Source: 21-14-0-10-47-8 sp966211795
GTDB lineage: Bacteria > Bdellovibrionota > Bdellovibrionia > Bdellovibrionales > Bdellovibrionaceae
Direction of reading: 5' to 3'
Assembly: GCA_966211795.1 (NCBI GenBank)
Contig: CBIHNW010000009.1
Span: 102,807-166,806, forward strand
Length of the DNA stretch: 64,000 bases
Below are positions 7,675 to 15,738 of the stretch, one piece after another (positions within the stretch are counted from its first letter, which is position 1; each line of letters opens with the position of its first letter). The notes under the pieces were generated by a model, which saw only the letters and a program-made list of their open reading frames with translations, ran no database searches and was not told where the DNA came from. The position numbers and the translations under genes were made by a program.

Positions 7675-8505
7675 TTAGAATGTGGGGAGCGGAAGCTGAT
7701 GAATCGCTCCGTTCAGCAGCGACCACGCGAACTCGGGGGCGATGGCTTCGCGATTGTAGATTCCAATTTGGTTTAGAATTTTCTTGTTGGCTGCCGGATG
7801 CAGACCCGACAAGATCACGAATCCTTTGCCCGACCAGAGCTGCGAGATGGCGGGTGTGCCGTCCGCATATTTGGCGACAATTCCGGATGAAGCATTGGGC
7901 GTGATCGGTCCGCCGTACCACAAAAGCGGCATCCGTCTGCCGTCGGGGAACTGGGTCTGATCCAGTCCATAGGCATGACCACTTTTCCAGAGATAATTTT
8001 CGGTCAGGATCGGCCCTTCGACCACACCCAATCCGTAGACCACGTCTTCGTTGGGAGGAGGTGCCGGCGCAACGGCCAGCCAGGCGCCTGCACAAAATCC
8101 GAGATAATTCAGTCCTCGGTTCTGCACGGCCTCGCGAATGCGAAAATGAGTTTCAACACTGAGAGCCTTGCGAACCGTGGGGGCGTCTCCGCCGGCAATC
8201 AAGAGCATTCGGTACTTGAGCAATTGATCGACTGTTAACTGATCGATCTGTCCGGGAGTGAGGACTTCGTAAGTTGCACCATGCGTGTAGAGAATTTCTT
8301 TTAGCGATTGGACCTCATCTTTCCAAGAGCCCGGTCCGCCATAGATCAGGACGTCGGTGCGAATCTCGGGCGAGGGCGAAGGAACAGATTCTGGAACTGA
8401 CTGCGCAACATCGGCAGGCACGGGGGCGCTGGGTTTCACGCAGGCGTTGATAGAGAGCAGACACAAAGCCATCAGAATCATAAGGTTTGGAATTTGAATT
8501 TTCAT
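7675..8505 (-). CDS. BPL_N (glutamine-amidotransferase-like) lipoprotein, paralog 2
   Basis: 276 residues from ATG 8505, with GGAGG four bases upstream. The signal ends with the lipobox INAC, followed by a Pro/Ser/Val linker. The domain repeats the architecture of the neighbouring paralog: VLIYGGPGS, LIAGGDAPTV, YLGFCAGAWLAV (probable nucleophile Cys), and a C-terminal GKGFVILSGLHPAA. The two copies share order of motifs but differ widely between them, so the duplication is old. The gene starts 32 bp after the stop of the beta-barrel gene and is probably cotranscribed with it. Substrate unknown. Confidence 0.75.
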   Translation of the reverse strand: MKIQIPNLMILMALCLLSINACVKPSAPVPADVAQSVPESVPSPSPEIRTDVLIYGGPGSWKDEVQSLKEILYTHGATYEVLTPGQIDQLTVDQLLKYRMLLIAGGDAPTVRKALSVETHFRIREAVQNRGLNYLGFCAGAWLAVAPAPPPNEDVVYGLGVVEGPILTENYLWKSGHAYGLDQTQFPDGRRMPLLWYGGPITPNASSGIVAKYADGTPAISQLWSGKGFVILSGLHPAANKKILNQIGIYNREAIAPEFAWSLLNGAIHQLPLPTF

Positions 8506-8537
8506 TCGACCTCCGGACCTGATTTGGGACTTGAAGT

Positions 8538-9371
8538 TTAAAACTTTTTGACGAAAGAAAACGTGGTCCAAAACTCATTGTTGGGATTGACGGTTTTTTC
8601 GTAGGACCACTGCTGATTCAGACTGAGGATAAAAATGGACTTGAGAGCGTAAATGCCACTGACCAGCGCAGCTGTTGAATGACTGAGGGCCGAGCGGACC
8701 CCGAAATCTCCACTGTGATAATTCGTGCTTGCGGTCAGTCCCGCGTATTGATAGGTCGCGCCTGGAATCCAAATCTTTGTGGCGCGATAGTACTCGAGCA
8801 GCAATTCGTGTTGGGTGCCGCCCTGATACTGGTCTTCGCGGTCCTGCGCCCAATAATAAAGATAGTAGAGATTGTAAGTGGGAACGACATAAGATCCGGC
8901 CAAAGGAAACAAATTGGGCATCGAAACACCGAGCTGAAATTTATTTCCCTGCTTTTTGCTCGAGGAAACAACATCACCAAAGCCGTCGACCACGGGTTGC
9001 TCATTTGGAAACACCCAGTAATCGTAAAAGCCGTGAAGATTGATTGCGTATCGTCGATCTTTTAAAAAATCTCGAGCGTAAAGCAGGAAAAAATCTTGCT
9101 CATCATATTGTTTGTTCTGCCGCTCGGCCTGCAGAGCGGTCCAGTACATCAGAGACAAACCGCTTGAGTACAAATCAACTTTGCCTGCCAATTGCCAGAC
9201 GGGGTGGTTTCCGGCAACGTTATAGCCGCTGATCATGTATTTCGAGGCCCAAGTGATATCGGTCGTGAGGGCCAGCTTGGAATTTTCAAATGATCTTGCG
9301 GCGGTCGCGGTTAAGGTCACGATTAAAAATTCGAAGATCCAGATCAGGATGCGGGCTTTCTTTGGGAGCAA
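8538..9371 (-). CDS. Outer membrane beta-barrel protein in the ATP-grasp/decarboxylase cluster
   Basis: TTG start at 9371 chosen because GGAGG is five bases upstream; an ATG at 9428 has no site and would overlap the previous gene. The 277-residue product has a signal segment (ILIWIFEFLIVTLTATAARS) and then amphipathic strands rich in aromatic residues (YNLYYLYYWAQ, YYRATKIWIPGATYQYAG). It ends FWTTFSFVKKF with terminal Phe, as expected for a BAM substrate. Its likely place is the outer membrane. Position between a permease gene and two lipoprotein genes suggests a channel or receptor for the cluster's metabolite (inference). Confidence 0.65.
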   Translation of the reverse strand: MLPKKARILIWIFEFLIVTLTATAARSFENSKLALTTDITWASKYMISGYNVAGNHPVWQLAGKVDLYSSGLSLMYWTALQAERQNKQYDEQDFFLLYARDFLKDRRYAINLHGFYDYWVFPNEQPVVDGFGDVVSSSKKQGNKFQLGVSMPNLFPLAGSYVVPTYNLYYLYYWAQDREDQYQGGTQHELLLEYYRATKIWIPGATYQYAGLTASTNYHSGDFGVRSALSHSTAALVSGIYALKSIFILSLNQQWSYEKTVNPNNEFWTTFSFVKKF

Positions 9372-9396
9372 GTGAACCTCCAAAAACGAAAACAGT

Positions 9397-10341
9397 CTAT
9401 GAAATCTCTGCCGGGGCCCAGCTGACATTCAAGCGCGGAACTCGACTGAGCAGGGCAAACCAGAAGGTCACAACGTAAGGCAAACTGAGAACCGGAAGAC
9501 CAAAGCTGCGAAGAAGGTGATCTGCCGCCAAGGTTAGAAACAAGGAAAGCACACAAAACAGAAGAATGGTTTGCGGGCTGAACTTTTCTTGCATTGAAGC
9601 CAATCCGAGGCCAACCAAACCGGCGCTGAAGCCAAGATAGCCAAACTGCCAGGAATAGGAGCTTCCGGAAAAAAAGTAGAAAAGAACTGTTGCCAGACCC
9701 GTTCCCAGAAAGAAGAAGACGCCGCTGCGCCATCTGAAGAGCGAGATCAGTAAGAGCAGGCAGAAGCCATAGTCGATGTTTTGCAGAAAGAAAATTTGGC
9801 TCATGGAATGAAAAAGGGAAGAAAAGATTTTCAGCGGCAGGCCTGAGAGATGCAGAAACTGCAACAGCAAAGAGGTCGATTGAAACTGTCCAGCGGCCAG
9901 AGGGTGCAAAGAAATTCCGTCGGCGCAAAGATAGATCACCCAAATCGAGAAAATGTAGGGCGCAATCAAGGGGTTTAATTTCCAGTGCTGCAGGACTTCG
10001 TAAATGGCCTTGGTGACCAAGGGAATGGCCATCGCTCCCAAGACCAGGCACAGGTAAAATTGTGGTGATGGGTGAAAAAGGCTAGCAAAGGCAATTCCGA
10101 AAAAAAAGCCATTGATCGTCAAAAGACCTAAAGACTTTAACACTTTCGGCGTGCGATATCTTGTCGAGTACAGATACCCAACAAGCGATGCGAAGAAGCC
10201 AAAGATAAAAAGTTCGGGTTCAAAAAAAAGGGATAGAAATAAAAAAGCAGCGCCGAAATAGGCGTCCTTGAAAAACAAAACTTGGCTGAGACCTTCAAAG
10301 TAGTCTCGTAAATGCTGTTTGAGCTTCATCGCCATCGTCAT
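9397..10341 (-). CDS. Urea transporter (UT/Yut) family membrane protein
   Basis: 314 residues, almost entirely hydrophobic with about ten membrane helices. Two pseudo-repeats carry the UT pattern. The first has TINGFFFGIAFASL with LNPLIAPYIFSIW; the second has LGFSAGLVGLGLA with LPVLSLPYVVTFW. Family knowledge: UT proteins are trimeric channels passing urea or similar small amides through the inner membrane. ATG 10341 overlaps the upstream stop as ATGA, so translation is coupled to the transglutaminase-like gene. The substrate in this cluster need not be urea. Inner gate residues are not all canonical, so specificity is open. Confidence 0.7.
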   Translation of the reverse strand: MTMAMKLKQHLRDYFEGLSQVLFFKDAYFGAAFLFLSLFFEPELFIFGFFASLVGYLYSTRYRTPKVLKSLGLLTINGFFFGIAFASLFHPSPQFYLCLVLGAMAIPLVTKAIYEVLQHWKLNPLIAPYIFSIWVIYLCADGISLHPLAAGQFQSTSLLLQFLHLSGLPLKIFSSLFHSMSQIFFLQNIDYGFCLLLLISLFRWRSGVFFFLGTGLATVLFYFFSGSSYSWQFGYLGFSAGLVGLGLASMQEKFSPQTILLFCVLSLFLTLAADHLLRSFGLPVLSLPYVVTFWFALLSRVPRLNVSWAPAEIS

Positions 10342-11024
10342 AAGTCCACCCATTCTCCGTAACTTAAAATTTTCTCGCCCCAATTCAACAGTCGCGGGCA
10401 TTCGCTGCGAACCGATAGCAAAGCGGCAAAGCCCACTCGCTTCTGTGGTTCAAGCCAATTGCCGAATGTCGAATCATAGAGTTTCGCTTTCCCGCTTGGC
10501 ATTTCCAGAAGACAGACCTCGTGGTAGACAATCTGGTTTCCAACCCAAGGAAAGAGTTCACTGCCACCTTGCTTTTCCGGTTTGCCGGTGCCGGCTTTCC
10601 AAAGATCTTTCCAATGTTCGGTGCAATTTTCATTATAAGTCAGCAGTGCCTGCGCCGGATGGGCGGTGAAGCCTTGGGCCGTGAAGATCTCGCGTGCCAG
10701 GGCGGCGAAGACTCCGCAGTCGACGGTTTTTTCTTTAAAGATCTGGCACCAGGAAATGGGCCATGGCGATGGGCCCCACGTGCACAACTGCGAAAGCCAT
10801 GTTGGCGGTTTCATCTGGTATTGTGAAGAGGTCCAACCTTCCATCGAACGGGCGTAAGACAGAAACCAAAGACGAGCTTCTTCGCAGCAATCTTTTTCGT
10901 GATGAAGGATGTTCGATGATGGATGCTCAACCCACCTCGAGTAAAACTCTTCCGAATCGACGAGATTTTTATGTGTCTTGGGACTATCAGTGACCAACCG
11001 CAGATTAACCCCGTCCGAAATCAT
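10338..11024 (-). CDS. Transglutaminase-like cysteine protein
   Basis: 228 residues, no signal peptide. A possible catalytic triad is visible in the usual order: Cys in TVDCGVFAALAREIF (about residue 102), His in VYHEVCLLEMP (about 167), and Asp in KLYDSTFGNW (about 184). This is the transglutaminase/arylamine-acetyltransferase-type papain fold. Family knowledge: such proteins catalyse amide hydrolysis, acyl transfer or crosslinking through a thioester. The first 20 bp overlap the end of the ATP-grasp/decarboxylase gene, with AAGGAG upstream of the ATG. The last bases overlap the permease start. Role inferred: acyl transfer or deprotection of the product made by the upstream fusion enzyme. 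Confidence 0.55.
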   Translation of the reverse strand: MISDGVNLRLVTDSPKTHKNLVDSEEFYSRWVEHPSSNILHHEKDCCEEARLWFLSYARSMEGWTSSQYQMKPPTWLSQLCTWGPSPWPISWCQIFKEKTVDCGVFAALAREIFTAQGFTAHPAQALLTYNENCTEHWKDLWKAGTGKPEKQGGSELFPWVGNQIVYHEVCLLEMPSGKAKLYDSTFGNWLEPQKRVGFAALLSVRSECPRLLNWGEKILSYGEWVDL

Positions 11025-13272
11025 AGCTCATGCTCCTTTCGTAAGCTCCCGCATCACCAAAAATAATAAAATCTCCCAGTTGGGCCGTGTCCGGCAGATC
11101 CAGTCCTTTGCTGAGGACATCGTTTTCCATACAGATGCGACCCAGAACTTTGGTTTCACCTTTTTTGAGGGGCCGAAAGTTTTGAGATTTCGGAAAGAGC
11201 TGAGGCTGATAGAAAATCCGGTGGGCATAAGATTGAATCAACGGCAGCTCCGCAATGCAGGCGTCCACGACGACTTCCGAGACACCGCCGTCCTTGTTGC
11301 GGCGAATGTCCAAAATGCGCGAGAAAAGAACTTCACCTTCCTGAGTCAACGATCGCCCAGGTTCAAAGTAGATCGCTTCGACTTGTGGAAGTGCCTGGTT
11401 CACGGACTCTTGCAGCCATTTGAAATTTATTTTTTCGAGATCAGAAGGAAAAAATCCGCCACCCAGATCGAGATGTTTGATCGGAACGCCAGTCAGCTGC
11501 TCGATTGCCTGACACCAGGTCAACAATGAGCGCACGGCTTCTTTCCAGCGCTGGACACCGATCGCCCAGCTTGGCATGTGGAAGTGAAATCCCAACTGAG
11601 CTTTGCCTTTTATTTTTCGGATGCAGCCCGCGATTTTCTGAAAATTTTCAATTTTATCGACCGGAATCCCGAATCGTGATTGCAGTTTTGGCAGCTGCAC
11701 GCGAAACCCCAGGACCTTGGCGATTTTCGGAATGCGGATCACCCGTTCGAATTCTTCGATGGAATCGCAGAATAGCATGTGCAGCCCGGTGACGTAGGGG
11801 CTGGTCATGGGCCAAAATTTTCCCGGACCATTGAGAATGATTTCGTTCGCCGGTACCCCGGCCAGCATTGCTCGTTGGATCTCCATCTGGCTGATACATT
11901 CTGTCAGGAAGCCAGATTTTTTTGCGTGCCGAAGATGGTCGTCGGTGGCGCTGGTTTTCACACTGTAACCGATGCGAATCTCTGGCGAGGGATGGGCACT
12001 CTTGATGTGGTCCACCACGGATTGAAACCTCGACAAGGTCCACTCTTCCAAATGGATGCGCGCCGGTGTTTCTCCTCGATAGGACAGAGCTTTGTTGCGG
12101 ATTTCGGTGGCGTATTCTTTTGGAATGTTTTGCGCGACCGATCCGCGTGATGGCTTTTCCAGTTGATCAGTATCGTAGGTCATATGGTCCCGCAGCTTTG
12201 GCATCAGTGATGGGCTGGTTGCGCCGCCTTTGCCTTTGCCGCCATCCATCGTCCACGCCATCAAGCTGGGATCGGGTGGATAAGGAAGTCCGATGGATTC
12301 TTTCGCCGGGATTTCTTGAATGACACGCGTGAAGCAGGGATAGCCTTGAAGAGATTCGACGAAGGGAATGTCCCACGCATTGCTAATCAAGCGCGCCGGT
12401 AGATTGATTCCGGCCAAGGCCGAACCGAAAATCCACGCGGGAAAACGTGGATTGCATTCGATGATCCATTTCCGGCCGTCAGGATCACGGGTGAATTCAA
12501 TTTCACCTCCACCAGACCATTCCAATTTTCGAATGACGGCATTGAGCTCATCAAAAAACGGAGGGCTGACCGCAGTGACTTTGCCGGCCCATGTTTTTCC
12601 TTCGCCGGTGATCAGGCGCTTTTGCATATGGACTGCGGCCAACAGTTTTCCTTGATAGGCAGAGAAGCAGATGGATTCCTCGTTGCCCACGATATGCTTT
12701 TGCAAAAATAAGCGCTTGGTCTTCCATTCTTTCTGCATTTTTTCGCGGTGCTGTTCGAAGACATCCCAAGATGTGATTCGTTTGGCCTCGTGATAAGGCC
12801 CTTTCAGCCAACATTGCCATGAATTCTGTCTGAGAAAGCTGTGCAGGTCTGCATCAGAGGAAAAGGCCGAAATGAAATCAGGGACCTGAAACTCCATGTT
12901 GGCAAAAGCTTTGACGGCCGGCTTCGATGTGAGCTCGAGCGCTGTTCCGGTGGGGACAAAGAGATTTCGATGAGAGCCAAAATTTTGCGCGAGCCAATAG
13001 ACCTCGATGTCCAGGGCAGAAATCCATATATGGCCTTCGTCTAAAAGGCCGCGGATGAATTTGGCGTGGCGTGCGCTGTCGATTTGTGACCACTGTGGCA
13101 GTAACAGGACATCGTCGACGGCTTCGTGGTGAAGGCCCGAACTGCCTTGCCAGTGATCGACGCCGATCAGTTGCAGTTTTGGAAAAGCCTTTCGCAAAGA
13201 TTTGGCAATTCCAACGCCGGCACAAGGGTTTTGCCCCGAGTGCATTCCACTGACATAAACTTTTTTATTCAT
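11005..13272 (-). CDS. ATP-grasp ligase fused to fold-type III PLP amino-acid decarboxylase
   Basis: 755 residues in two enzyme halves. The N-terminal half (about 1-330) is an ATP-grasp ligase: KGPYHEAKRIT for nucleotide binding, GGGEIEFTRDPDG, and the metal-binding IIECNPRFPAW. After a linker of about 45 residues, the C-terminal half (about 375-755) resembles ornithine/diaminopimelate-type decarboxylases. It shows RIGYSVKTSA with the PLP Lys, IKHLDLGGGF, EPGRSL, the active-site Cys in GRICMENDVL (the usual Asp after Cys is Met), and GDAGAYERSMSYDFG. Family knowledge: ATP-grasp enzymes activate a carboxylate and join it to an amine or thiol; fold III enzymes decarboxylate basic or acyl-linked amino acids. 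First gene of a coupled operon. Substrate unknown. Confidence 0.85.
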   Translation of the reverse strand: MNKKVYVSGMHSGQNPCAGVGIAKSLRKAFPKLQLIGVDHWQGSSGLHHEAVDDVLLLPQWSQIDSARHAKFIRGLLDEGHIWISALDIEVYWLAQNFGSHRNLFVPTGTALELTSKPAVKAFANMEFQVPDFISAFSSDADLHSFLRQNSWQCWLKGPYHEAKRITSWDVFEQHREKMQKEWKTKRLFLQKHIVGNEESICFSAYQGKLLAAVHMQKRLITGEGKTWAGKVTAVSPPFFDELNAVIRKLEWSGGGEIEFTRDPDGRKWIIECNPRFPAWIFGSALAGINLPARLISNAWDIPFVESLQGYPCFTRVIQEIPAKESIGLPYPPDPSLMAWTMDGGKGKGGATSPSLMPKLRDHMTYDTDQLEKPSRGSVAQNIPKEYATEIRNKALSYRGETPARIHLEEWTLSRFQSVVDHIKSAHPSPEIRIGYSVKTSATDDHLRHAKKSGFLTECISQMEIQRAMLAGVPANEIILNGPGKFWPMTSPYVTGLHMLFCDSIEEFERVIRIPKIAKVLGFRVQLPKLQSRFGIPVDKIENFQKIAGCIRKIKGKAQLGFHFHMPSWAIGVQRWKEAVRSLLTWCQAIEQLTGVPIKHLDLGGGFFPSDLEKINFKWLQESVNQALPQVEAIYFEPGRSLTQEGEVLFSRILDIRRNKDGGVSEVVVDACIAELPLIQSYAHRIFYQPQLFPKSQNFRPLKKGETKVLGRICMENDVLSKGLDLPDTAQLGDFIIFGDAGAYERSMSYDFGRG

Positions 13273-13601
13273 GCTGCCGCACCGTTTTTATTTTCCAATA
13301 TAAGAAACGTGCCGATCCTAAGGACCGACATTGTGTCAAAGATCGAGCACTGCGTGTGCAAAACAAGTTCCAGGCCGGACCGTGGATGTGTTTTGAATCG
13401 ATCGCAGGCAGTGAAAATGATTTGTTTCAAGAGTCATTTTATTTTTTCACATGATTTGAAGGAACGAGAATCTTGGGAAAAAAGTCCGGGGCAATCCCGG
13501 AATTCTAGGAAATAAACCTCTAAGGGGAATCTTGACTAAACAAAAATTAAATATGTCGTTGGTTGATAATTTTTTTTGGACGGGCAAAGCTAAGCGGCTT
13601 T
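13273..13601. other. Divergent intergenic region between the decarboxylase operon and the C39-like gene
   Basis: About 330 bp with no convincing long gene. It holds a perfect inverted repeat TCCGGG-GCAAT-CCCGGA (13485-13501). It also has an alternative start for the rightward gene: TTG at 13532 with AAGGGG four bases upstream, in a different frame from the domain. Promoters for both directions must lie here, but I could not pick -35/-10 pairs with confidence. Confidence 0.4.
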
Positions 13602-14024
13602 ATGGAAAAAAAGTTTTCGACTTTTCGTCCCGTTTCGCAAGAGCATCCGATGGGATGTGCCGTTGCCTGCGTGGCCTCACTCTGTCACTTGCGGTATGGG
13701 CGTGCGATCGAGCTCTTTGAATTTCAAGAGCACGCGTGGACGCGCGGTTTTTATTGCAATGAAGTGGTGCGGGCTTTGGCGAATGTCGGGCTCAATTACG
13801 CTTTTGAAGAGTTCAATTCTCTTCGCCATGCTCGGCATTTAAAGCGGGAAGGGACAATCGTTTTTGTCGCTCCTTGCGCCAAGTATCCATCAGGCCATTA
13901 TTTGCTCAGATTAGCGAAGGGTTGGATGAATCCATGGGCTAATTTTCCGATGATGAGGCAGGTGCAAGCCGCGATTGAAAGAAAATTGCCCGGAGCAGTT
14001 TCTTATTTGGTGTACGCCAAATAA
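13602..14024 (+). CDS. C39-like papain-fold cysteine peptidase or acyltransferase
   Basis: 140 residues from ATG 13602. The motif HPMGCAVACVASLC near the N-terminus carries the expected nucleophile Cys. A later His in YPSGHYLLRLAKGWMNPW and a following Asn fit the Cys-His-Asn order of C39/papain-like proteins. Short length matches stand-alone C39-like domains rather than ABC-fused bacteriocin peptidases. The ATG has a poor ribosome site. A better-placed TTG start (13532, with AAGGGG) is in another frame that reads sensibly until the A7 run at 13605-13611, so the start may be frameshifted or the assembly may have an indel there. It is divergent from the ATP-grasp/decarboxylase operon. Function unknown. 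Confidence 0.6.
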   Translation: MEKKFSTFRPVSQEHPMGCAVACVASLCHLRYGRAIELFEFQEHAWTRGFYCNEVVRALANVGLNYAFEEFNSLRHARHLKREGTIVFVAPCAKYPSGHYLLRLAKGWMNPWANFPMMRQVQAAIERKLPGAVSYLVYAK

Positions 14025-14060
14025 AAACCCCAGCCTTGCGAGCTGGGGTTTTGAGATTTT
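14024..14060. terminator. Bidirectional terminator between convergent genes
   Basis: AAAACCCCAGC (14024-14034) pairs perfectly with GCTGGGGTTTT (14042-14052), followed by a T-run on the plus strand and preceded by an A-run serving the minus strand. It separates the C39-like gene from the convergent OM protein gene. Confidence 0.9.
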
Positions 14061-14074
14061 TTTTCTTCAGGCGT

Positions 14075-14680
14075 TTACAAATTGAAAGGCACGCTGACCG
14101 AAAGCATGATGCTATCGTTCTTTGTCGAGTCGTAAACCACGGACTTGTCTTGTTCGCCGACTCCGGCTCCTAAATCCACCTTTTTGATATCATTGATTTT
14201 ATATTCCAAATTCACCGACACGAAGGGGATGAATCCCAAACCGACACCGGCTTTGAGATAGGTGCCTTTAAATTTGGTATCGTTTGCGCCGTTCGCTCCT
14301 TTAAGAGTCAATTCGTTCGAGAATCCATATCCGGCCCAAGCGCGGATCAAAGGAAGGTTCACCCCGACAACGGCTGCAAGACTGGAGCGCGTGAAATCTT
14401 GATTGCTACTTGCAAACTTTGAGTCGACTTTGTCCGTTCCCGAGCCAGAGGTGTAATCCAACGCGATCCAAGGCAATAAAAATTTATAACCTAAGCGCAT
14501 TCCGTAGCTCACGCCGGAAAGAGAATCTTTGTATTCAGTGCCTGTGGGGTCAACGGCGCCTACAAATTTATAGGTGAAATCTCCGGTTTCGTATCCGAGA
14601 TAGGGTTCGATCAAAATTCCGGCATGCGCAGCTGATGACATTCCGATCATCACTGCGAGAACGGCAAAAATCTTTTTCAT
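14075..14680 (-). CDS. Small outer membrane beta-barrel protein (OmpW/OmpA-barrel-like)
   Basis: 201 residues with a clean signal peptide (KKIFAVLAVMIGMSSAAHAG). An eight-strand-type pattern follows: YLGYETGDFTY, YGMRLGYKF, IALDYTSGSG, AAVVGVNLP, YLKAGVGLGF and VSVNLEYKI. It ends SVPFNL. AGGAGG stands upstream of ATG. Architecture fits a small OM barrel of the OmpW/Opacity group; ligand unknown. It is divergent from lexA with about 180 bp between. The terminator at 14024-14060 ends it. Confidence 0.7.
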   Translation of the reverse strand: MKKIFAVLAVMIGMSSAAHAGILIEPYLGYETGDFTYKFVGAVDPTGTEYKDSLSGVSYGMRLGYKFLLPWIALDYTSGSGTDKVDSKFASSNQDFTRSSLAAVVGVNLPLIRAWAGYGFSNELTLKGANGANDTKFKGTYLKAGVGLGFIPFVSVNLEYKINDIKKVDLGAGVGEQDKSVVYDSTKNDSIMLSVSVPFNL

Positions 14681-14855
14681 TGGATCCTCCTTGGGACTTC
14701 TGTTTGAACATCTCTATTTTCACTGTGACATTGCTCACTCGTCCATAATGTTTATTTGACACAAAATGGTGATGCTTTTTTAAATAGCTGATTTTACTTG
14801 GATATTTTTCGACGCAGGACCTATGGACAGTTCTCAAAACGTCCATTGACTTACA

Positions 14856-14872
14856 TATAATTTACACTGTAA
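14856..14872 (+). promoter_or_regulatory. lexA promoter -10 and LexA operator (SOS box)
   Basis: TATAAT (14856-14861) is followed immediately by TTAC-ACT-GTAA (14862-14872), a perfect match to the TTAC-N3-GTAA box described for Bdellovibrio LexA. If the -10 is used, transcription starts near 14868, about ten bases before the lexA ATG, and bound LexA would cover the start site. This is textbook autorepression. The site lies upstream of lexA only. Confidence 0.85.
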
Positions 14873-14877
14873 GTTGT

Positions 14878-15618
14878 ATGTATATGAAGCAGCCTCTCCC
14901 TTTAACAGAAAAAGAAAAAGCAGTTCTCGAGTTGATCGAGACACGACTGTCGCAATCTGGGGTCTCCCCCTCTTATCAAGAGATCAAAGATCACTTCGGT
15001 TTTGCCTCCTTCAACTCGGTCCAAAATTATCTGAAGCAGTTGGTGGCCAAGGGCTACATTCAGATTGCGAACAATCAGAAGCGCGCGATTCAAATTTTGA
15101 ATTCGTCGCAAGCTGTGCAACAGATTGTTCAATCCAAGGTTTCGCCCTCCAAGACAGGACCTTCTCGCAGTTCGCTCCTCCAGACACCCAGTGGGCGCGA
15201 GGAGGTTCTGGCTCTTCCTTTATTAGGTAAGGTTGCAGCCGGAGCCCCGATTGAGGCTTTCGAGCATGACGAATTCATCCAGGTGCCACCTTCGATGGTG
15301 CGCAATCCTTCCAAATCTTACGCGTTGAAGGTCAGCGGATCTTCGATGATTGAAGACGGAATTTTTGACGGTGACATCATCTTGGTTCAGAAACAGGCTT
15401 CGGCAACAAATGGAGAAATCATTGTTGCCAGCATTGATAATGAATCGACCGTGAAAAGATTTTTTATGAAGAACAGTTCAGAAGAGGTCAGCGGTCTTGA
15501 AAGCGGTGGCAAAGTCATCGAGCTTCGACCCGCCAACTCTTCGATGAAATCGATGTGGTATCCGCCAGATAAAGTCGAAATCCAAGGCGTGGTGGTCGCA
15601 TTGATTAGAAAATTTTGA
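14878..15618 (+). CDS. lexA: LexA repressor, SOS autopeptidase
   Basis: 246 residues. N-terminal winged helix (about 8-75): PLTEKEKAVLELIETRL with the recognition region SYQEIKDHFGFAS. A longer-than-usual linker (about 75-115) precedes the S24 domain. The cleavage site is the Ala-Gly in GKVAAGAPIEAF. The catalytic Ser lies in GSSMIEDG and the general-base Lys in TVKRFF. Family knowledge: RecA filaments trigger self-cleavage, derepressing DNA damage genes. At 246 residues it is longer than E. coli LexA (202), mostly from the linker and a C-terminal extension. ATG 14878 or 14884 are both possible; the leader is very short. It lies just upstream of the imuA-imuB-dnaE2 cassette. Confidence 0.95.
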   Translation: MYMKQPLPLTEKEKAVLELIETRLSQSGVSPSYQEIKDHFGFASFNSVQNYLKQLVAKGYIQIANNQKRAIQILNSSQAVQQIVQSKVSPSKTGPSRSSLLQTPSGREEVLALPLLGKVAAGAPIEAFEHDEFIQVPPSMVRNPSKSYALKVSGSSMIEDGIFDGDIILVQKQASATNGEIIVASIDNESTVKRFFMKNSSEEVSGLESGGKVIELRPANSSMKSMWYPPDKVEIQGVVVALIRKF

Positions 15619-15738
15619 AGTCGAACCGTACTTTTTTCTGCCACTGCTGAGTGTGGCGGAAAATTTGAGAAAACGTGATGGAGACAGCAGTCAAGGGTGA
15701 CCTTGTTGGTGCATCAGTCCGTTTGAAGGCTGCCTTTT

